Below the pieces are notes generated by a model. It saw nothing but the letters and a program-made list of their open reading frames with translations, made no database searches and had not been told where the DNA came from. This document shows positions 7,885 to 16,076 of a stretch of DNA of 55,240 nucleotides, piece after piece (position 1 is the first letter of the stretch; each line of letters starts with the position of its first letter). Made by a program: the position numbers and the translations under genes. The stretch covers positions 1-55,240 of the forward strand of contig VGDH01000003.1 of the NCBI GenBank assembly GCA_016869835.1, written 5' to 3'. The DNA comes from Alphaproteobacteria bacterium. Lineage in GTDB: Bacteria; Pseudomonadota; Alphaproteobacteria; Rhodobacterales; Rhodobacteraceae.

Positions 7885-9690
7885 ATGTTCCAGACGTTTG
7901 ATGTCACCGCCAATCCTGCCCAGGGGCCGGGACGCCTTTCGGCGCTGCGCGCTGTTTTGGCCGCCGAGGGGCTGGCGGGGTTCATCGTGCCGCGCGCCGA
8001 TGTGCATCAGGGCGAATATGTGGCGGCTCGCGATGAACGGCTGCAATGGCTGACCGGGTTCACCGGATCGGCAGGGTTTGCGATTGTGCTTCCAACGGTG
8101 GCGGGGGTGTTCATTGACGGGCGCTATCGGACGCAGGTGAAGGGGCAGGTCGATCTGGCCCATTTCACGCCGGTGCCCTGGCCCGAGGTGAAGCAAGCCG
8201 ACTGGATGCGCGATCAGTTAGCAGCAGGCACTTTGGGCTTTGATCCCTGGCTCCACACGGCGGATGAGATCGAAAAACTGGAGGCCGGGCTGCAGGGCAG
8301 CGGTTTATCCTTGCGGGCGGTCGAGAATATGGTGGACCGCATCTGGGCCGACCAGCCCGACGCGCCGATGGGCCGGGCCTTTGTCCATCCCGATGCCTTG
8401 GCCGGAGAGACGAGCGCGGCCAAACGCGCGCGGCTGGCAGAGGGGTTGCGCAAGGCGGGGCGGTCGGCGGCGGTCATCACCTTGCCCGACAGTCTGTGCT
8501 GGCTTTTGAACATCCGGGGCGCCGATGTGCCGCGCAACCCGATCCTGCATGGCTTTGCCATTCTGCATGACGATGCCCGCGTGACGCTGTTTGCGGAAGG
8601 CGCAAAGTTTGACGACACGGTGCGCGCCTATCTGGGCACCCATGTCAGCCTGCGCCCGGTGGCGGCCTTTGTGCCAGCTCTGCGCACCTTGCAAGGACCT
8701 GTGCAGGTGGACAAGGGCACGGCACCTTTGGCGGTGTCGCTGGAGTTGCAAGAGGCGGGGATTGACGTGGTTTGGGGCGATGATCCCTGCCGCCTGCCCA
8801 AAGCCTGCAAGAATGCGGGCGAAATCAACGGCATGCGCGAGGCCCATCTGCGCGACGGCGCGGCGATGGTGGAATTCTTGTGCTGGCTTGAGGATCGGCT
8901 GCCGCAAGGCGGGATGACCGAGATTGATGTGGTCAAGGGGTTGGAAGGCTTTCGCCGGGCCACCAATGCGCTGCATGAGATCAGCTTTGACACGATCTGC
9001 GGCGCGGGGCCCAACGGGGCGATCATGCATTACCGGGTGACGGAGGAGTCAAACCGGGCGGTTGAGCCCAACTCGCTTTTGCTGGTCGACAGTGGCGGCC
9101 AGTATCTGGATGGCACGACCGACATCACCCGCACCGTGGCCGTGGGCGATCCGGGCGACTATGCGCGGGCCTGCTATACCCGCGTCTTGCAAGGCACGAT
9201 TGCCATCAGCCGCGTGCGCTGGCCCAAGGGGCTGGCCGGGCGTGATCTGGAACCGCTTGCACGCGCGCCCCTGTGGCTGGCGGGGCAGGATTTCAACCAT
9301 GGCACCGGGCATGGCGTCGGGGCCTTTTTGTCAGTGCATGAGGGGCCGCAGCGGCTGAGCCGGATTTCCGAGGTGCTGCTGGAGGTGGGCATGATCCTGT
9401 CGAATGAGCCCGGCTATTACCGAGAGGGCGAGTTCGGCATCCGGCTGGAAAACCTGATCGTGGTGGAACCTGCGCCGCACCTGCCCGGTGGAGATGACGA
9501 GCGCAGCCAGTTGCAGTTTGAAACGCTGACCGTTGTGCCCTTTGACCAGCGGCTGGTGGTGGCGGCGATGCTGTCACCGGGCGAACGGGATTGGCTGAAT
9601 ACCTATCACGCCATGGTTCTGGAAAAGCTCGCCCCCCGGCTGTCGCCCGCGGCGCTGGCCTGGTGCAAGGCCGCCTGCGCGCCGATCTGA
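7885..9690 (+). CDS. Xaa-Pro aminopeptidase (M24B, aminopeptidase P)
   Basis: 601 residues with two creatinase-like N-terminal domains and a C-terminal pita-bread catalytic domain. Metal ligands are visible: D402 and D413 in LLVDSGGQYLDGTTDITRT, the histidine in HGTGHGVG (472-479), then ILSNEPGYY and RLENL, which carry the glutamates. It removes N-terminal residues preceding proline. The length is that of the eukaryote-like long form rather than the 440-residue E. coli PepP. The ATG at 7885 has AAGGAG eight bases before it; an earlier in-frame start at 7828 would add an unconserved tail. Confidence 0.93.
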   Translation: MFQTFDVTANPAQGPGRLSALRAVLAAEGLAGFIVPRADVHQGEYVAARDERLQWLTGFTGSAGFAIVLPTVAGVFIDGRYRTQVKGQVDLAHFTPVPWPEVKQADWMRDQLAAGTLGFDPWLHTADEIEKLEAGLQGSGLSLRAVENMVDRIWADQPDAPMGRAFVHPDALAGETSAAKRARLAEGLRKAGRSAAVITLPDSLCWLLNIRGADVPRNPILHGFAILHDDARVTLFAEGAKFDDTVRAYLGTHVSLRPVAAFVPALRTLQGPVQVDKGTAPLAVSLELQEAGIDVVWGDDPCRLPKACKNAGEINGMREAHLRDGAAMVEFLCWLEDRLPQGGMTEIDVVKGLEGFRRATNALHEISFDTICGAGPNGAIMHYRVTEESNRAVEPNSLLLVDSGGQYLDGTTDITRTVAVGDPGDYARACYTRVLQGTIAISRVRWPKGLAGRDLEPLARAPLWLAGQDFNHGTGHGVGAFLSVHEGPQRLSRISEVLLEVGMILSNEPGYYREGEFGIRLENLIVVEPAPHLPGGDDERSQLQFETLTVVPFDQRLVVAAMLSPGERDWLNTYHAMVLEKLAPRLSPAALAWCKAACAPI

Positions 9691-9711
9691 AGGCCCAACT
9701 CTGAACGCCGC

Positions 9712-9743
9712 CTCCTCGTGCGCCTTCGGCGTCTCGTCGGGGC
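9712..9743 (+). repeat. Dispersed 3'-end repeat, copy R2
   Basis: CTCCTCGTGCGCCTTCGGC followed by GTCTCGTCGGGGC. It is identical at 30 of 32 positions to the reverse complement of the copy at 46262-46293. It sits between the convergent ends of the aminopeptidase gene and sufE. Confidence 0.75.
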
Positions 9744-9764
9744 GCGGCCGATGAGAAGCGAAGC

Positions 9765-10178
9765 TTACGAAGAGGCCTCGGCAGCGGTCTTGCGGATGCG
9801 CTCGACCATGGCGCGCAGGCCGTTTGAGCGCTGCGAGGACAGGTGTTCGTTCAGCCCCAGACGGCCAAGTTCGGCGCTGGCATCGACCGCGCCCACCTGC
9901 CCCACCGGCAGACCCGCGTAAAGCGCGTGCAGGACGGCAATCAGCCCGCGCACGATCATCGCATCCGAATCGCCCTCGAAGTCAAAGCGGCCGCCTTCGA
10001 TCACCGGACGCAGCCAGACCTGGCTGGCACAGCCCTCGACCTTCAGGGCCGGCACCTTGAAACTGTCATCGAGCGGCGGCATCGCACGGCCGAGGTCGAT
10101 CACATGGCGATAGCGATCCTCCCAATCGTCGAGAAAGGCGAAGGTTTCGGCAATCTCCTCAAAGGCGGCGGTGGCCAT
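9765..10178 (-). CDS. sufE: SufE-like sulfur acceptor protein
   Basis: 137 residues, the usual SufE length. The sulfur-accepting cysteine is Cys50 in VEGCASQVWL, the family signature, and LEHLSSQRSNGLRAMVERI-like residues close the domain (here LNEHLSSQRSNGL). SufE takes persulfide sulfur from the cysteine desulfurase SufS for Fe-S cluster assembly. No suf operon is nearby, and the class V aminotransferase at 18.9-20.1 kb is too distant to be its obvious partner. It is convergent with the aminopeptidase gene. Confidence 0.93.
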   Translation of the reverse strand: MATAAFEEIAETFAFLDDWEDRYRHVIDLGRAMPPLDDSFKVPALKVEGCASQVWLRPVIEGGRFDFEGDSDAMIVRGLIAVLHALYAGLPVGQVGAVDASAELGRLGLNEHLSSQRSNGLRAMVERIRKTAAEASS

Positions 10179-10313
10179 GGTGCAACTCCTGTGTTCCCCT
10201 GTCAGCTAATTCGCCCCTGCCACCCTGTCCAGCCCCGGCCTGCAATCGCTGCGGCCTTTTCAAAGCCCCCCTGATCGGATAGCCAAAGGAGAGTGCTTGC
10301 AAGGACCCTGTCG

Positions 10314-10772
10314 ATGCGCCTTTCCCTGACCCTCGCCCTGACTGCCGTGATGGTGCTGACGTCATGCGGCGCTATCCGTGAGTCTCGGCTCAATCCGCTG
10401 AGCTGGTTCGGCGGATCGCGGGAGGCGCAGGCGGATGAGTTCGGCGTGCCCGTCAAGGTAGAGGCCCGCCCGCTTGTGGCGCAGGTCCTGTCGATGAGCA
10501 TCGAGCCCACCCCCTACGGCGCCATCGTGCGCGCCACTGGCCTGTCGCCGACACAGGGCTTTCACGATGCCGAGCTGGTGGCCCGTCCGGTCGATGAAAA
10601 CGGGGTTCTGGTTTATGACTTTCGCCTGATGCCCCCGCCCGAGCCGCGCCCCGCAGGGGCCCAGCGCACCCGAGAGGTCACCGTGGCCGCGCATCTGTCG
10701 AAGATCCGGCTGGAAGGGATCCGCGAGATCGTGGTGCAGGGCGCTGAAAACGCCCGCGCGAGCCGTCGCTAA
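10314..10772 (+). CDS. Small lipoprotein of unknown function
   Basis: 152 residues. The N-terminus MRLSLTLALTAVMVLTSCGAI is a lipoprotein signal with the lipobox LTSC, so the mature protein should be anchored by Cys18. The remainder is a beta-rich domain of unknown role (EARPLVAQVLSMSIEPTPYGAIVRAT...). The ATG at 10314 has AAGGAC upstream; an in-frame start seven codons earlier would spoil the signal peptide. The 3' end overlaps the convergent rnd gene by 4 bp. I do not recognise a functional family. Confidence 0.75.
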   Translation: MRLSLTLALTAVMVLTSCGAIRESRLNPLSWFGGSREAQADEFGVPVKVEARPLVAQVLSMSIEPTPYGAIVRATGLSPTQGFHDAELVARPVDENGVLVYDFRLMPPPEPRPAGAQRTREVTVAAHLSKIRLEGIREIVVQGAENARASRR

Positions 10773-11926
10773 AGCCGGACCACCCGCACCTCGTTGCCCT
10801 TGGCCGACAAGGCAATCTCACCCCGGCAAAGCCGCATGGCGTCATCTCCAAAGGCCTCGGCGCGCCAGCCCTTCAGCGCGTCGACATTGCGCTCTCCGGC
10901 GGCAATCGCATCAAGATCGGAGGCCGAAGCGATCAGGCGCGGCGCCACGCCCAGACTTTCCGACTTGGCCTTGAGGAGCACGCGCAACAGATCGGCCAAG
11001 GCCGGGTTCACCTGCAACTGCTCACGCTCAAGATCCGGCTTCGGCATATCTTCAGGCCGCATCTCAAGGCCCGCCTTGATGGCCGCAAGGATGCCTTCGG
11101 CAATCTCGGTCTTGCGCCCCTCGCGCTGCAACAGACGCGAACGGCCAAGTTCCTCCATGGATGCAGGCCGGGTTGAGGCCAGTTCCAGAAGTGCATCATC
11201 CTTCATCACGCGCGAGCGTGGCACATTGTTGCCTTGGGCATAGGCCTCGCGAAACCGCGCCAGTTCCTTGACCACCGCCAGGAACCGCCCCGAGGTGGTG
11301 CGCGTCTTGACGCGCATCCACGCCTCGTCGGGCCGGGTGATATAGGTTTCGGGATCGGTCAGCAGCGACAGCTCTTCTTCCACCCAGGCCTGTCGGCCGT
11401 TCTTGGTCAGTTGCGCGGCCAGCCATTCATAGATCACCCGCAGATGGATGACATCGGCCAGCGCATATTCGCTTTGTGCCGCTGTCAGCGGGCGGCGCGA
11501 CCAATCGGTAAAGCGGCTGGTCTTGTCGAGGTTTTCCTTGGCGATCTTCTTGACCAGGGTCTCATAGCCCACCTGCTCGCCAAAGCCGCAGACCATGGCG
11601 GCGACCTGGGTGTCGAACAGAGGTTCGGGAAACACCTTGCCCTCGACAAAGAAGATCTCGAGATCCTGCCGCGCGGCGTGAAACACCTTGACCGTCGCCT
11701 TGTGGCGGAAAAGATCATAAAGCGGTTCAAGCGACATCTGCGCGCCTTCGATCGGATCCACAAGAACCGCGTCGCCGGTCTTGCCCGGCAAAGCCATCTG
11801 GATCAGGCAAAGCTTGGACCAATAGGTGCGTTCGCGCAGGAATTCGGTGTCGATGGTCACATAGGGCTGGGCCTTGGCGGCGGTGCAAAAGGCGGCAAGC
11901 TCTTCGGTGGTGGTAATGGTCCGCAT
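10769..11926 (-). CDS. rnd: Ribonuclease D
   Basis: 385 residues. The DEDD 3'-5' exonuclease domain is at the N-terminus (TIDTEFLRERTYW holds the first acidic pair; YALADVIHLRVIYEWL holds the last motif), followed by HRDC-type helices. RNase D trims the 3' ends of tRNA precursors and other stable RNAs. Length and order fit the family. The ATG at 11926 (MRTITTTEELAAF) is chosen, as a longer start adds residues not conserved in the family. It overlaps the convergent lipoprotein gene by 4 bp. Confidence 0.93.
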   Translation of the reverse strand: MRTITTTEELAAFCTAAKAQPYVTIDTEFLRERTYWSKLCLIQMALPGKTGDAVLVDPIEGAQMSLEPLYDLFRHKATVKVFHAARQDLEIFFVEGKVFPEPLFDTQVAAMVCGFGEQVGYETLVKKIAKENLDKTSRFTDWSRRPLTAAQSEYALADVIHLRVIYEWLAAQLTKNGRQAWVEEELSLLTDPETYITRPDEAWMRVKTRTTSGRFLAVVKELARFREAYAQGNNVPRSRVMKDDALLELASTRPASMEELGRSRLLQREGRKTEIAEGILAAIKAGLEMRPEDMPKPDLEREQLQVNPALADLLRVLLKAKSESLGVAPRLIASASDLDAIAAGERNVDALKGWRAEAFGDDAMRLCRGEIALSAKGNEVRVVRL

Positions 11927-12093
11927 GGGCGGCCTTTCACGGCAAAGGGGCGCGGGGGCATCCCGCAATCCCCTGTGCTATAGGCGGCGGGCCGGGAAAA
12001 GAAAAGGCCAAGTGCCCGATCGGGTTCTGATACGAAAACGACGGGCGCGTCTGACACTCGACAGCGCCGCCACTTCGTGAAACACCGCTGCCC

Positions 12094-12459
12094 ATGCGCA
12101 TCCTGTGGATCAGCCTTGGCCTTGTCGCGCTTGCCCTTGGGCTGGCGGGCCTTGTGCTACCCTTCCTGCCCACCACGCCCTTCATGATCCTGGCCGCCGC
12201 CTGCTTTGCCAAATCCTCGCCCCGGCTGCATGACTGGCTGGTTGGTCATTCGGTCTTTGGCCCGGCCATCCGCGATTGGCGGCAATACCGTGCGATCAAC
12301 CGCCGCGCCAAGCGGCTGGCAATCACCGCCATGGCAGGGGCCTTTGCAATCAGCCTGGCGCTTGGCCTTGGCTGGCCAGTGCTGGCGGCACAGGCCGTGG
12401 TCCTGACGATCATGGGCACGTGGATCTGGACCCGGCCCGAAGGGCCAGGCCAGCGCTGA
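12094..12459 (+). CDS. DUF454 (YbaN-like) inner membrane protein
   Basis: 121 residues with hydrophobic segments at about 3-25 and 70-110. The signature LVLPFLPTTPFMILAAACFAKSSPRLHDWL, followed by HSVFGPAIRDW, is that of the DUF454/YbaN family. The biochemical role is unknown; members are often near heme or iron genes, which is not the case here. It stands alone between divergent rnd and the convergent aminotransferase. A GC-rich imperfect hairpin around 12478-12508 separates it from that gene. Confidence 0.85.
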   Translation: MRILWISLGLVALALGLAGLVLPFLPTTPFMILAAACFAKSSPRLHDWLVGHSVFGPAIRDWRQYRAINRRAKRLAITAMAGAFAISLALGLGWPVLAAQAVVLTIMGTWIWTRPEGPGQR

Positions 12460-12507
12460 CAGATCATCCTTGTTCTCGGCGGAAGCAGGCTGGGGGCCTG
12501 CCGCCCT

Positions 12508-13902
12508 TTAGCCCGGGACGAAAAGCCCCTCGTCCTTGACGATCTTGTAGGCCTCATCCAGCGACTTGCGCGCCCGCGCGATCAGCACGTCGATTTCTTC
12601 GGGCTTGATCACCAGCGGCGGGGCAATGATCATCCGATCGCCCACATGGCGCATCACCAGATTGTTGGCAAAGCAACGCTCGCGGGTCTTGTAGCCCACG
12701 GTCCCGGCCTCGGCGGCGAATTTTGCGCGCTTTTCCTTGTTCGGCGTCAGCGCGATGGACCCCATGAGACCCACCAGTTTCGCCTCGCCCACCATCGGGT
12801 GATCGGTCAACGCGTCCCACTTCTCTTTCAGATAGGGGTGGGCCACGTCGCGCACATACTCGACAATTCCCTCCTCCTGAATGATCCGCAGGTTTTCCAG
12901 GGCGACCGCCGAGGCCACCGGATGGCCGGAATAGGTGTAGCCGTGGAACAGCTCGCCCCCTTCGGCGACCACCTTGAACACCTCGTCATGGATGATCGAC
13001 CCGCCGATCGGCTGATAGCCCGAGGACAGGCCCTTGGCGATGGTCATGATGTGGGGGCGGATCCCGAAGGTGGTCGAGCCGAACATGTTGCCGGTGCGGC
13101 CGAAGCCGGTGATGACCTCATCGGCGATCAGCAAGATGCCGTATTTGTCGCAGATCCGCTGGATTTCCGGCCAATAGGTCGAGGGCGGCACAATGACACC
13201 GCCCGCGCCCTGAATCGGTTCGCCGATGAAGGCCGCGACCTTGTCGATGCCGATCTCGTTGATCGCGTCCTCAAGCAGGCGGGCGCGGGCAAGACCGAAC
13301 TCTTCGGGCGTCATGTCGCCGCCTTCGGACCACCAGTCGGGCTGGTCGATGTGGTGGATGCCGTCGATCTTGCCGCCATGGGCATGGATGGGCGACATGC
13401 CGCCAAGGCTGCCGCCGCCCATGGTTGAGCCGTGATAGCCGTTCTTGCGCGCGACGATGACACGCTTTTCGGGCTGGCCCTTGACCTGCCAATAGCGCCG
13501 CACAAGGCGGATATTGGTGTCATTCGCCTCGGACCCCGATCCGGCAAAGAAGGTGTGGTTCATGCCTTCGGGCGCGATCTTGGCCAGTTCGGCGGCCAGC
13601 GCGATGGCGGGCACATGGGTGGTCTGGAAGAAAGTGTTGTAATAGCTCAGCTCGTCCATCTGACGTTTGGCCACATTGCCCAGTTCCGGGCGGCCATAGC
13701 CGATATTGACGCACCACAGCCCCGCCATGCCGTCGATTATCCGGTTGCCTTCGCTGTCGGTCAGCCAGACGCCTTGGGCCGATTTGATCACCCGCGCCCC
13801 CTTGGCCGCAAGGCCCTTGGCATCGGTGAAGGGGTGCATGTGATGCGCGGCGTCGAGCTTTTGCAGCTCGGCCGTCGACATGTGGTTGGTGATCATGTTC
13901 AT
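12508..13902 (-). CDS. Class III PLP-dependent aminotransferase (polyamine or beta-alanine/pyruvate type)
   Basis: 464 residues. The PLP-binding lysine is K290 in TIAKGLSSGYQPIG, D261 lies in LIADEV, and the cofactor phosphate loop is GSGSEAN at 121-127. It resembles omega-amino acid:pyruvate and putrescine:pyruvate aminotransferases (SpuC-like); the substrate is most likely a terminal amine. GAAGGGAT precedes the ATG at 13902. The adjacent GntR gene on the same strand and the palindrome and promoter between them suggest ligand-controlled expression. An orphan polyamine-type binding protein 7 kb away is circumstantial support for amine catabolism. Confidence 0.85.
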   Translation of the reverse strand: MNMITNHMSTAELQKLDAAHHMHPFTDAKGLAAKGARVIKSAQGVWLTDSEGNRIIDGMAGLWCVNIGYGRPELGNVAKRQMDELSYYNTFFQTTHVPAIALAAELAKIAPEGMNHTFFAGSGSEANDTNIRLVRRYWQVKGQPEKRVIVARKNGYHGSTMGGGSLGGMSPIHAHGGKIDGIHHIDQPDWWSEGGDMTPEEFGLARARLLEDAINEIGIDKVAAFIGEPIQGAGGVIVPPSTYWPEIQRICDKYGILLIADEVITGFGRTGNMFGSTTFGIRPHIMTIAKGLSSGYQPIGGSIIHDEVFKVVAEGGELFHGYTYSGHPVASAVALENLRIIQEEGIVEYVRDVAHPYLKEKWDALTDHPMVGEAKLVGLMGSIALTPNKEKRAKFAAEAGTVGYKTRERCFANNLVMRHVGDRMIIAPPLVIKPEEIDVLIARARKSLDEAYKIVKDEGLFVPG

Positions 13903-13962
13903 GGGATATCCCTTCGGTCACGGGCCCTGACTCCCAGCGGGAATCCCCGGGCACTTGGGCGC

Positions 13963-13992
13963 AAGATATGCTCAAACGCGGCCGCTGTTCAA
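13963..13992 (-). promoter_or_regulatory. Candidate sigma70-type promoter of the aminotransferase gene
   Basis: On the minus strand TTGAAC (13992-13987) and TATCTT (13968-13963) are separated by 18 bp, each matching 4 of 6 consensus bases. The predicted start leaves a leader of about 55 nt. The -35 box is directly adjacent to the 16-bp palindrome at 13994-14009. Confidence 0.5.
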
Positions 13993-13993
13993 G

Positions 13994-14009
13994 GAATTTG
14001 ATCAAATTC
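13994..14009. promoter_or_regulatory. 16-bp perfect palindrome, likely GntR operator
   Basis: GAATTTGATCAAATTC is a perfect palindrome centred in the intergenic region between the GntR gene and the aminotransferase gene. Its TTGATCAA core is in keeping with symmetric sites bound by FadR/FCD-type GntR dimers. It touches the upstream edge of the predicted -35 box, so bound protein could repress or activate. Confidence 0.65.
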
Positions 14010-14029
14010 TGAAGCTGAGCGCGCGCCGC

Positions 14030-14701
14030 TCAGATCTCGGCCCGGGCAAGTGCTGCACGGACCTCTTCAACCCCTTGGGAAATATCGTCTTTCACCGCCC
14101 GCGCCAGCCGCGCCCCATCGCCTGCACGCATGGCGGCCAGGGCCTCGGCATGTTGGTCCGGCAGGCCTGCCGCCCCGGCAAGCGTCACCACAACCCGCAG
14201 CGAGGGGCCAAAGCGCAGCCACATCGACCGCGCCATATCAAGCAGCACCCCCGCCCCCGATGCCTCATAAAGGGCGAAATGGAAGGCATGGTTTGCGGTC
14301 AGATATCCGCCGACATCACCGGCGCGGATTGCCGCGTTCACCCGGTCATCCAACCCGGTCAGCCGGGCAATCAGCGACGGCGTCAGATTGGCCGCAGCAA
14401 GTTCGGCCAGGCGCGGCTCAATCGTCAGGCGGGCAAAGGCAAGCTGGTCCAGCACCCCCGGTTCCAGCCGCGGCACGGTCACGCGGCGGTTGCCCTGGGG
14501 TTCCAGCGCGCCCTCGGCCGTCAACCGACGGATCGCCTCGCGCACCGGGGTCATTCCGGCGCCCAGATCGGCAATCAGGCCCTGAATGGTCACCGGCTGG
14601 CCCGGTGCCAGCGTGCCGAACAGCACCATGTCGCGCAGGCGCACATAGGTGAGTTCGTGGCTTGGGACTTTGCGGGCGTCGTCGGTCATCGGCAGGCTCA
14701 T
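14030..14701 (-). CDS. GntR-family transcriptional regulator (FCD/FadR subfamily)
   Basis: 223 residues. The N-terminal winged helix-turn-helix (about 15-75) contains MTPVREAIRRLTAEGALE, the GntR recognition signature. The C-terminal all-helical FCD domain carries NHAFHFALYEASG and a later QHAEALAAM segment, whose histidines usually bind a metal in this subfamily. It probably controls the aminotransferase immediately downstream through the palindrome at 13994-14009. The start could be the ATG at 14701 or that at 14689; neither has a strong ribosome site. Confidence 0.88.
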   Translation of the reverse strand: MSLPMTDDARKVPSHELTYVRLRDMVLFGTLAPGQPVTIQGLIADLGAGMTPVREAIRRLTAEGALEPQGNRRVTVPRLEPGVLDQLAFARLTIEPRLAELAAANLTPSLIARLTGLDDRVNAAIRAGDVGGYLTANHAFHFALYEASGAGVLLDMARSMWLRFGPSLRVVVTLAGAAGLPDQHAEALAAMRAGDGARLARAVKDDISQGVEEVRAALARAEI

Positions 14702-14750
14702 CACGGGGGCTGGGGCCAGTTATGCCCTTGGCGCGGAACGTTGCAAGGGC

Positions 14751-15425
14751 TCAGATCGCGGCAGCCCGCAAGGCAGCCCGCTCTCGTGCCAGCCAGAAGG
14801 CCGACAGAAGCGTCGGCGCATTGCCCACCTCGCCACTGGCACAAAGCTGCATGAGCCGTTCAAAGCTGAGCAAATGAACGCGGATATCCTCGGCCTCGCT
14901 GGCCAGACCAAAGGTGGCGATGGCACTGTCGGGCAGATCAACAAGGACAAGATAGGAATAGAGGAACTCGGTCACCGCGCCGGGCGTCGGGTAATAGCCC
15001 GCAATCGGCACAAGGCGGGAAATCTCAAGGCCCGCCTCTTCGCGTGCCTCACGGATCGCGGTGGCCTCGGGTGTCTCGCCCGCGTCGATCCGCCCGGCAA
15101 TCGCCTCAAGCTGCCAGGGGTTGGCATCGCCGCGCAGATGCGGACCAAAGCGGAACTGTTCGACAAGAAGAACGCGGTCACGCCCCGGATCACAGGGCAG
15201 CACCGTCACCGCATCGCCCGAGACAAAGGCCGCCCGGTTGACAGATTGCGAAAGCTGGCCGTCAAAGCGGCGAAAGCGCAGGTCCTGCTCCTCGACGGCA
15301 AAAAAGCGGGCATAGGGCTCGGCCCGGGCTGCAACCTCGACATCGCCTGCTGCCACCTTGCGACGCTCTTCGGCGGGCGCGGCCCGGGCAGCCCGGGCGC
15401 GGATGTCACTGTCGTCGGTTCTCAT
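14751..15425 (-). CDS. NUDIX hydrolase, ADP-ribose pyrophosphatase-like
   Basis: 224 residues. The Nudix box runs from G111 to I135 (GRIDAGE then TAIREAREEAGLEI), with the REAREE metal-binding glutamates intact. The upstream block VLLVEQFRFGPHLRGDANPWQLEAIAG is characteristic of ADP-sugar pyrophosphatases of the NudF/TrgB type. In Rhodobacter sphaeroides a NUDIX gene of this kind (trgB) is linked to trgA, and trgA is the next gene here, so this is probably the trgB equivalent. It hydrolyses a nucleoside diphosphate-linked substrate, likely ADP-ribose. The ATG at 15425 is chosen. Confidence 0.85.
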   Translation of the reverse strand: MRTDDSDIRARAARAAPAEERRKVAAGDVEVAARAEPYARFFAVEEQDLRFRRFDGQLSQSVNRAAFVSGDAVTVLPCDPGRDRVLLVEQFRFGPHLRGDANPWQLEAIAGRIDAGETPEATAIREAREEAGLEISRLVPIAGYYPTPGAVTEFLYSYLVLVDLPDSAIATFGLASEAEDIRVHLLSFERLMQLCASGEVGNAPTLLSAFWLARERAALRAAAI

Positions 15426-15549
15426 CTTTGCCTGCACCCTGCCCTTGGCCGAGGTCTGAACGCCCCACCTCCCTTATCTGGCGCGCAGATAGCCTATGGC
15501 AAGCCAAGGGTAAACCGGCCGGATCAACGCAAAGGATGAAAGGCCCGGC

Positions 15550-15990
15550 TCAGCTCCAGCGGCGGCTGACCCATTCGGCCATTACCCCGCCCAGAACGCC
15601 GCCGCCAAGCAAGGCCAAGGGCGTGGCCGGGTAGCGCAAGAGCGCGCCGTATTCAAGCATCACTTGAAAGATGCCCAAAACCGCTTCCATCGGCCCGTCA
15701 TACATCATGCGGGTCGATTTGCGGACCATGAAATAGATGGAGAATAGCAAGAGGCACCAGAAAAGCACCGCAACCGCCGTGACCAGCCCGCGGTTGACCG
15801 CCTCGGTCATGCCACGCCCGGTGGACCGGCCCATGATGAACCAGCCGCAGAAAAACCCGATAACCGCCGACAGCTCGCGGAACATCTTGACCTGGGTGCC
15901 CTCGGGCAAGACCGGGATGAAGAGATGCGCGGCAAGCGCAGCCACAAGGGCAAAGAACACGGCGGAAAACAGCTTGGGCGCGGTGGGCAT
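15550..15990 (-). CDS. trgA: TrgA-like integral membrane protein
   Basis: 146 residues with four likely membrane segments (about 6-25, 38-55, 70-95 and 120-138). The sequence MPTAPKLFSAVFFALVAALAAHLFIPVLP and the FIMGRSTGRGMTEAVNRGL loop match the TrgA family, named for a tellurite-resistance locus of Rhodobacter sphaeroides. Its molecular role is unknown. GAGGA precedes the ATG at 15990. The neighbouring NUDIX gene is on the same strand downstream, as in the trgAB pair. Confidence 0.8.
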   Translation of the reverse strand: MPTAPKLFSAVFFALVAALAAHLFIPVLPEGTQVKMFRELSAVIGFFCGWFIMGRSTGRGMTEAVNRGLVTAVAVLFWCLLLFSIYFMVRKSTRMMYDGPMEAVLGIFQVMLEYGALLRYPATPLALLGGGVLGGVMAEWVSRRWS

Positions 15991-16076
15991 GAAATCCTCG
16001 GTCGAAATGGGCGGTTTACAAACGGGATTACCCGCAAAAACGGGCAGAAATGCGGGCAGAAATACGGCGCAACCCC

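Noticed and set aside
5434-8196. A 920-codon open frame on the minus strand opposite cobS, cobT and the aminopeptidase gene
   Set aside because: Antisense shadow crossing three genes and an intergenic repeat; no domain is recognisable.
12478-12508. Intrinsic terminator between the DUF454 and aminotransferase genes
   Set aside because: The stem has a bulge and only a CTTT tract; kept as a remark in the gene entry, not as a called terminator.
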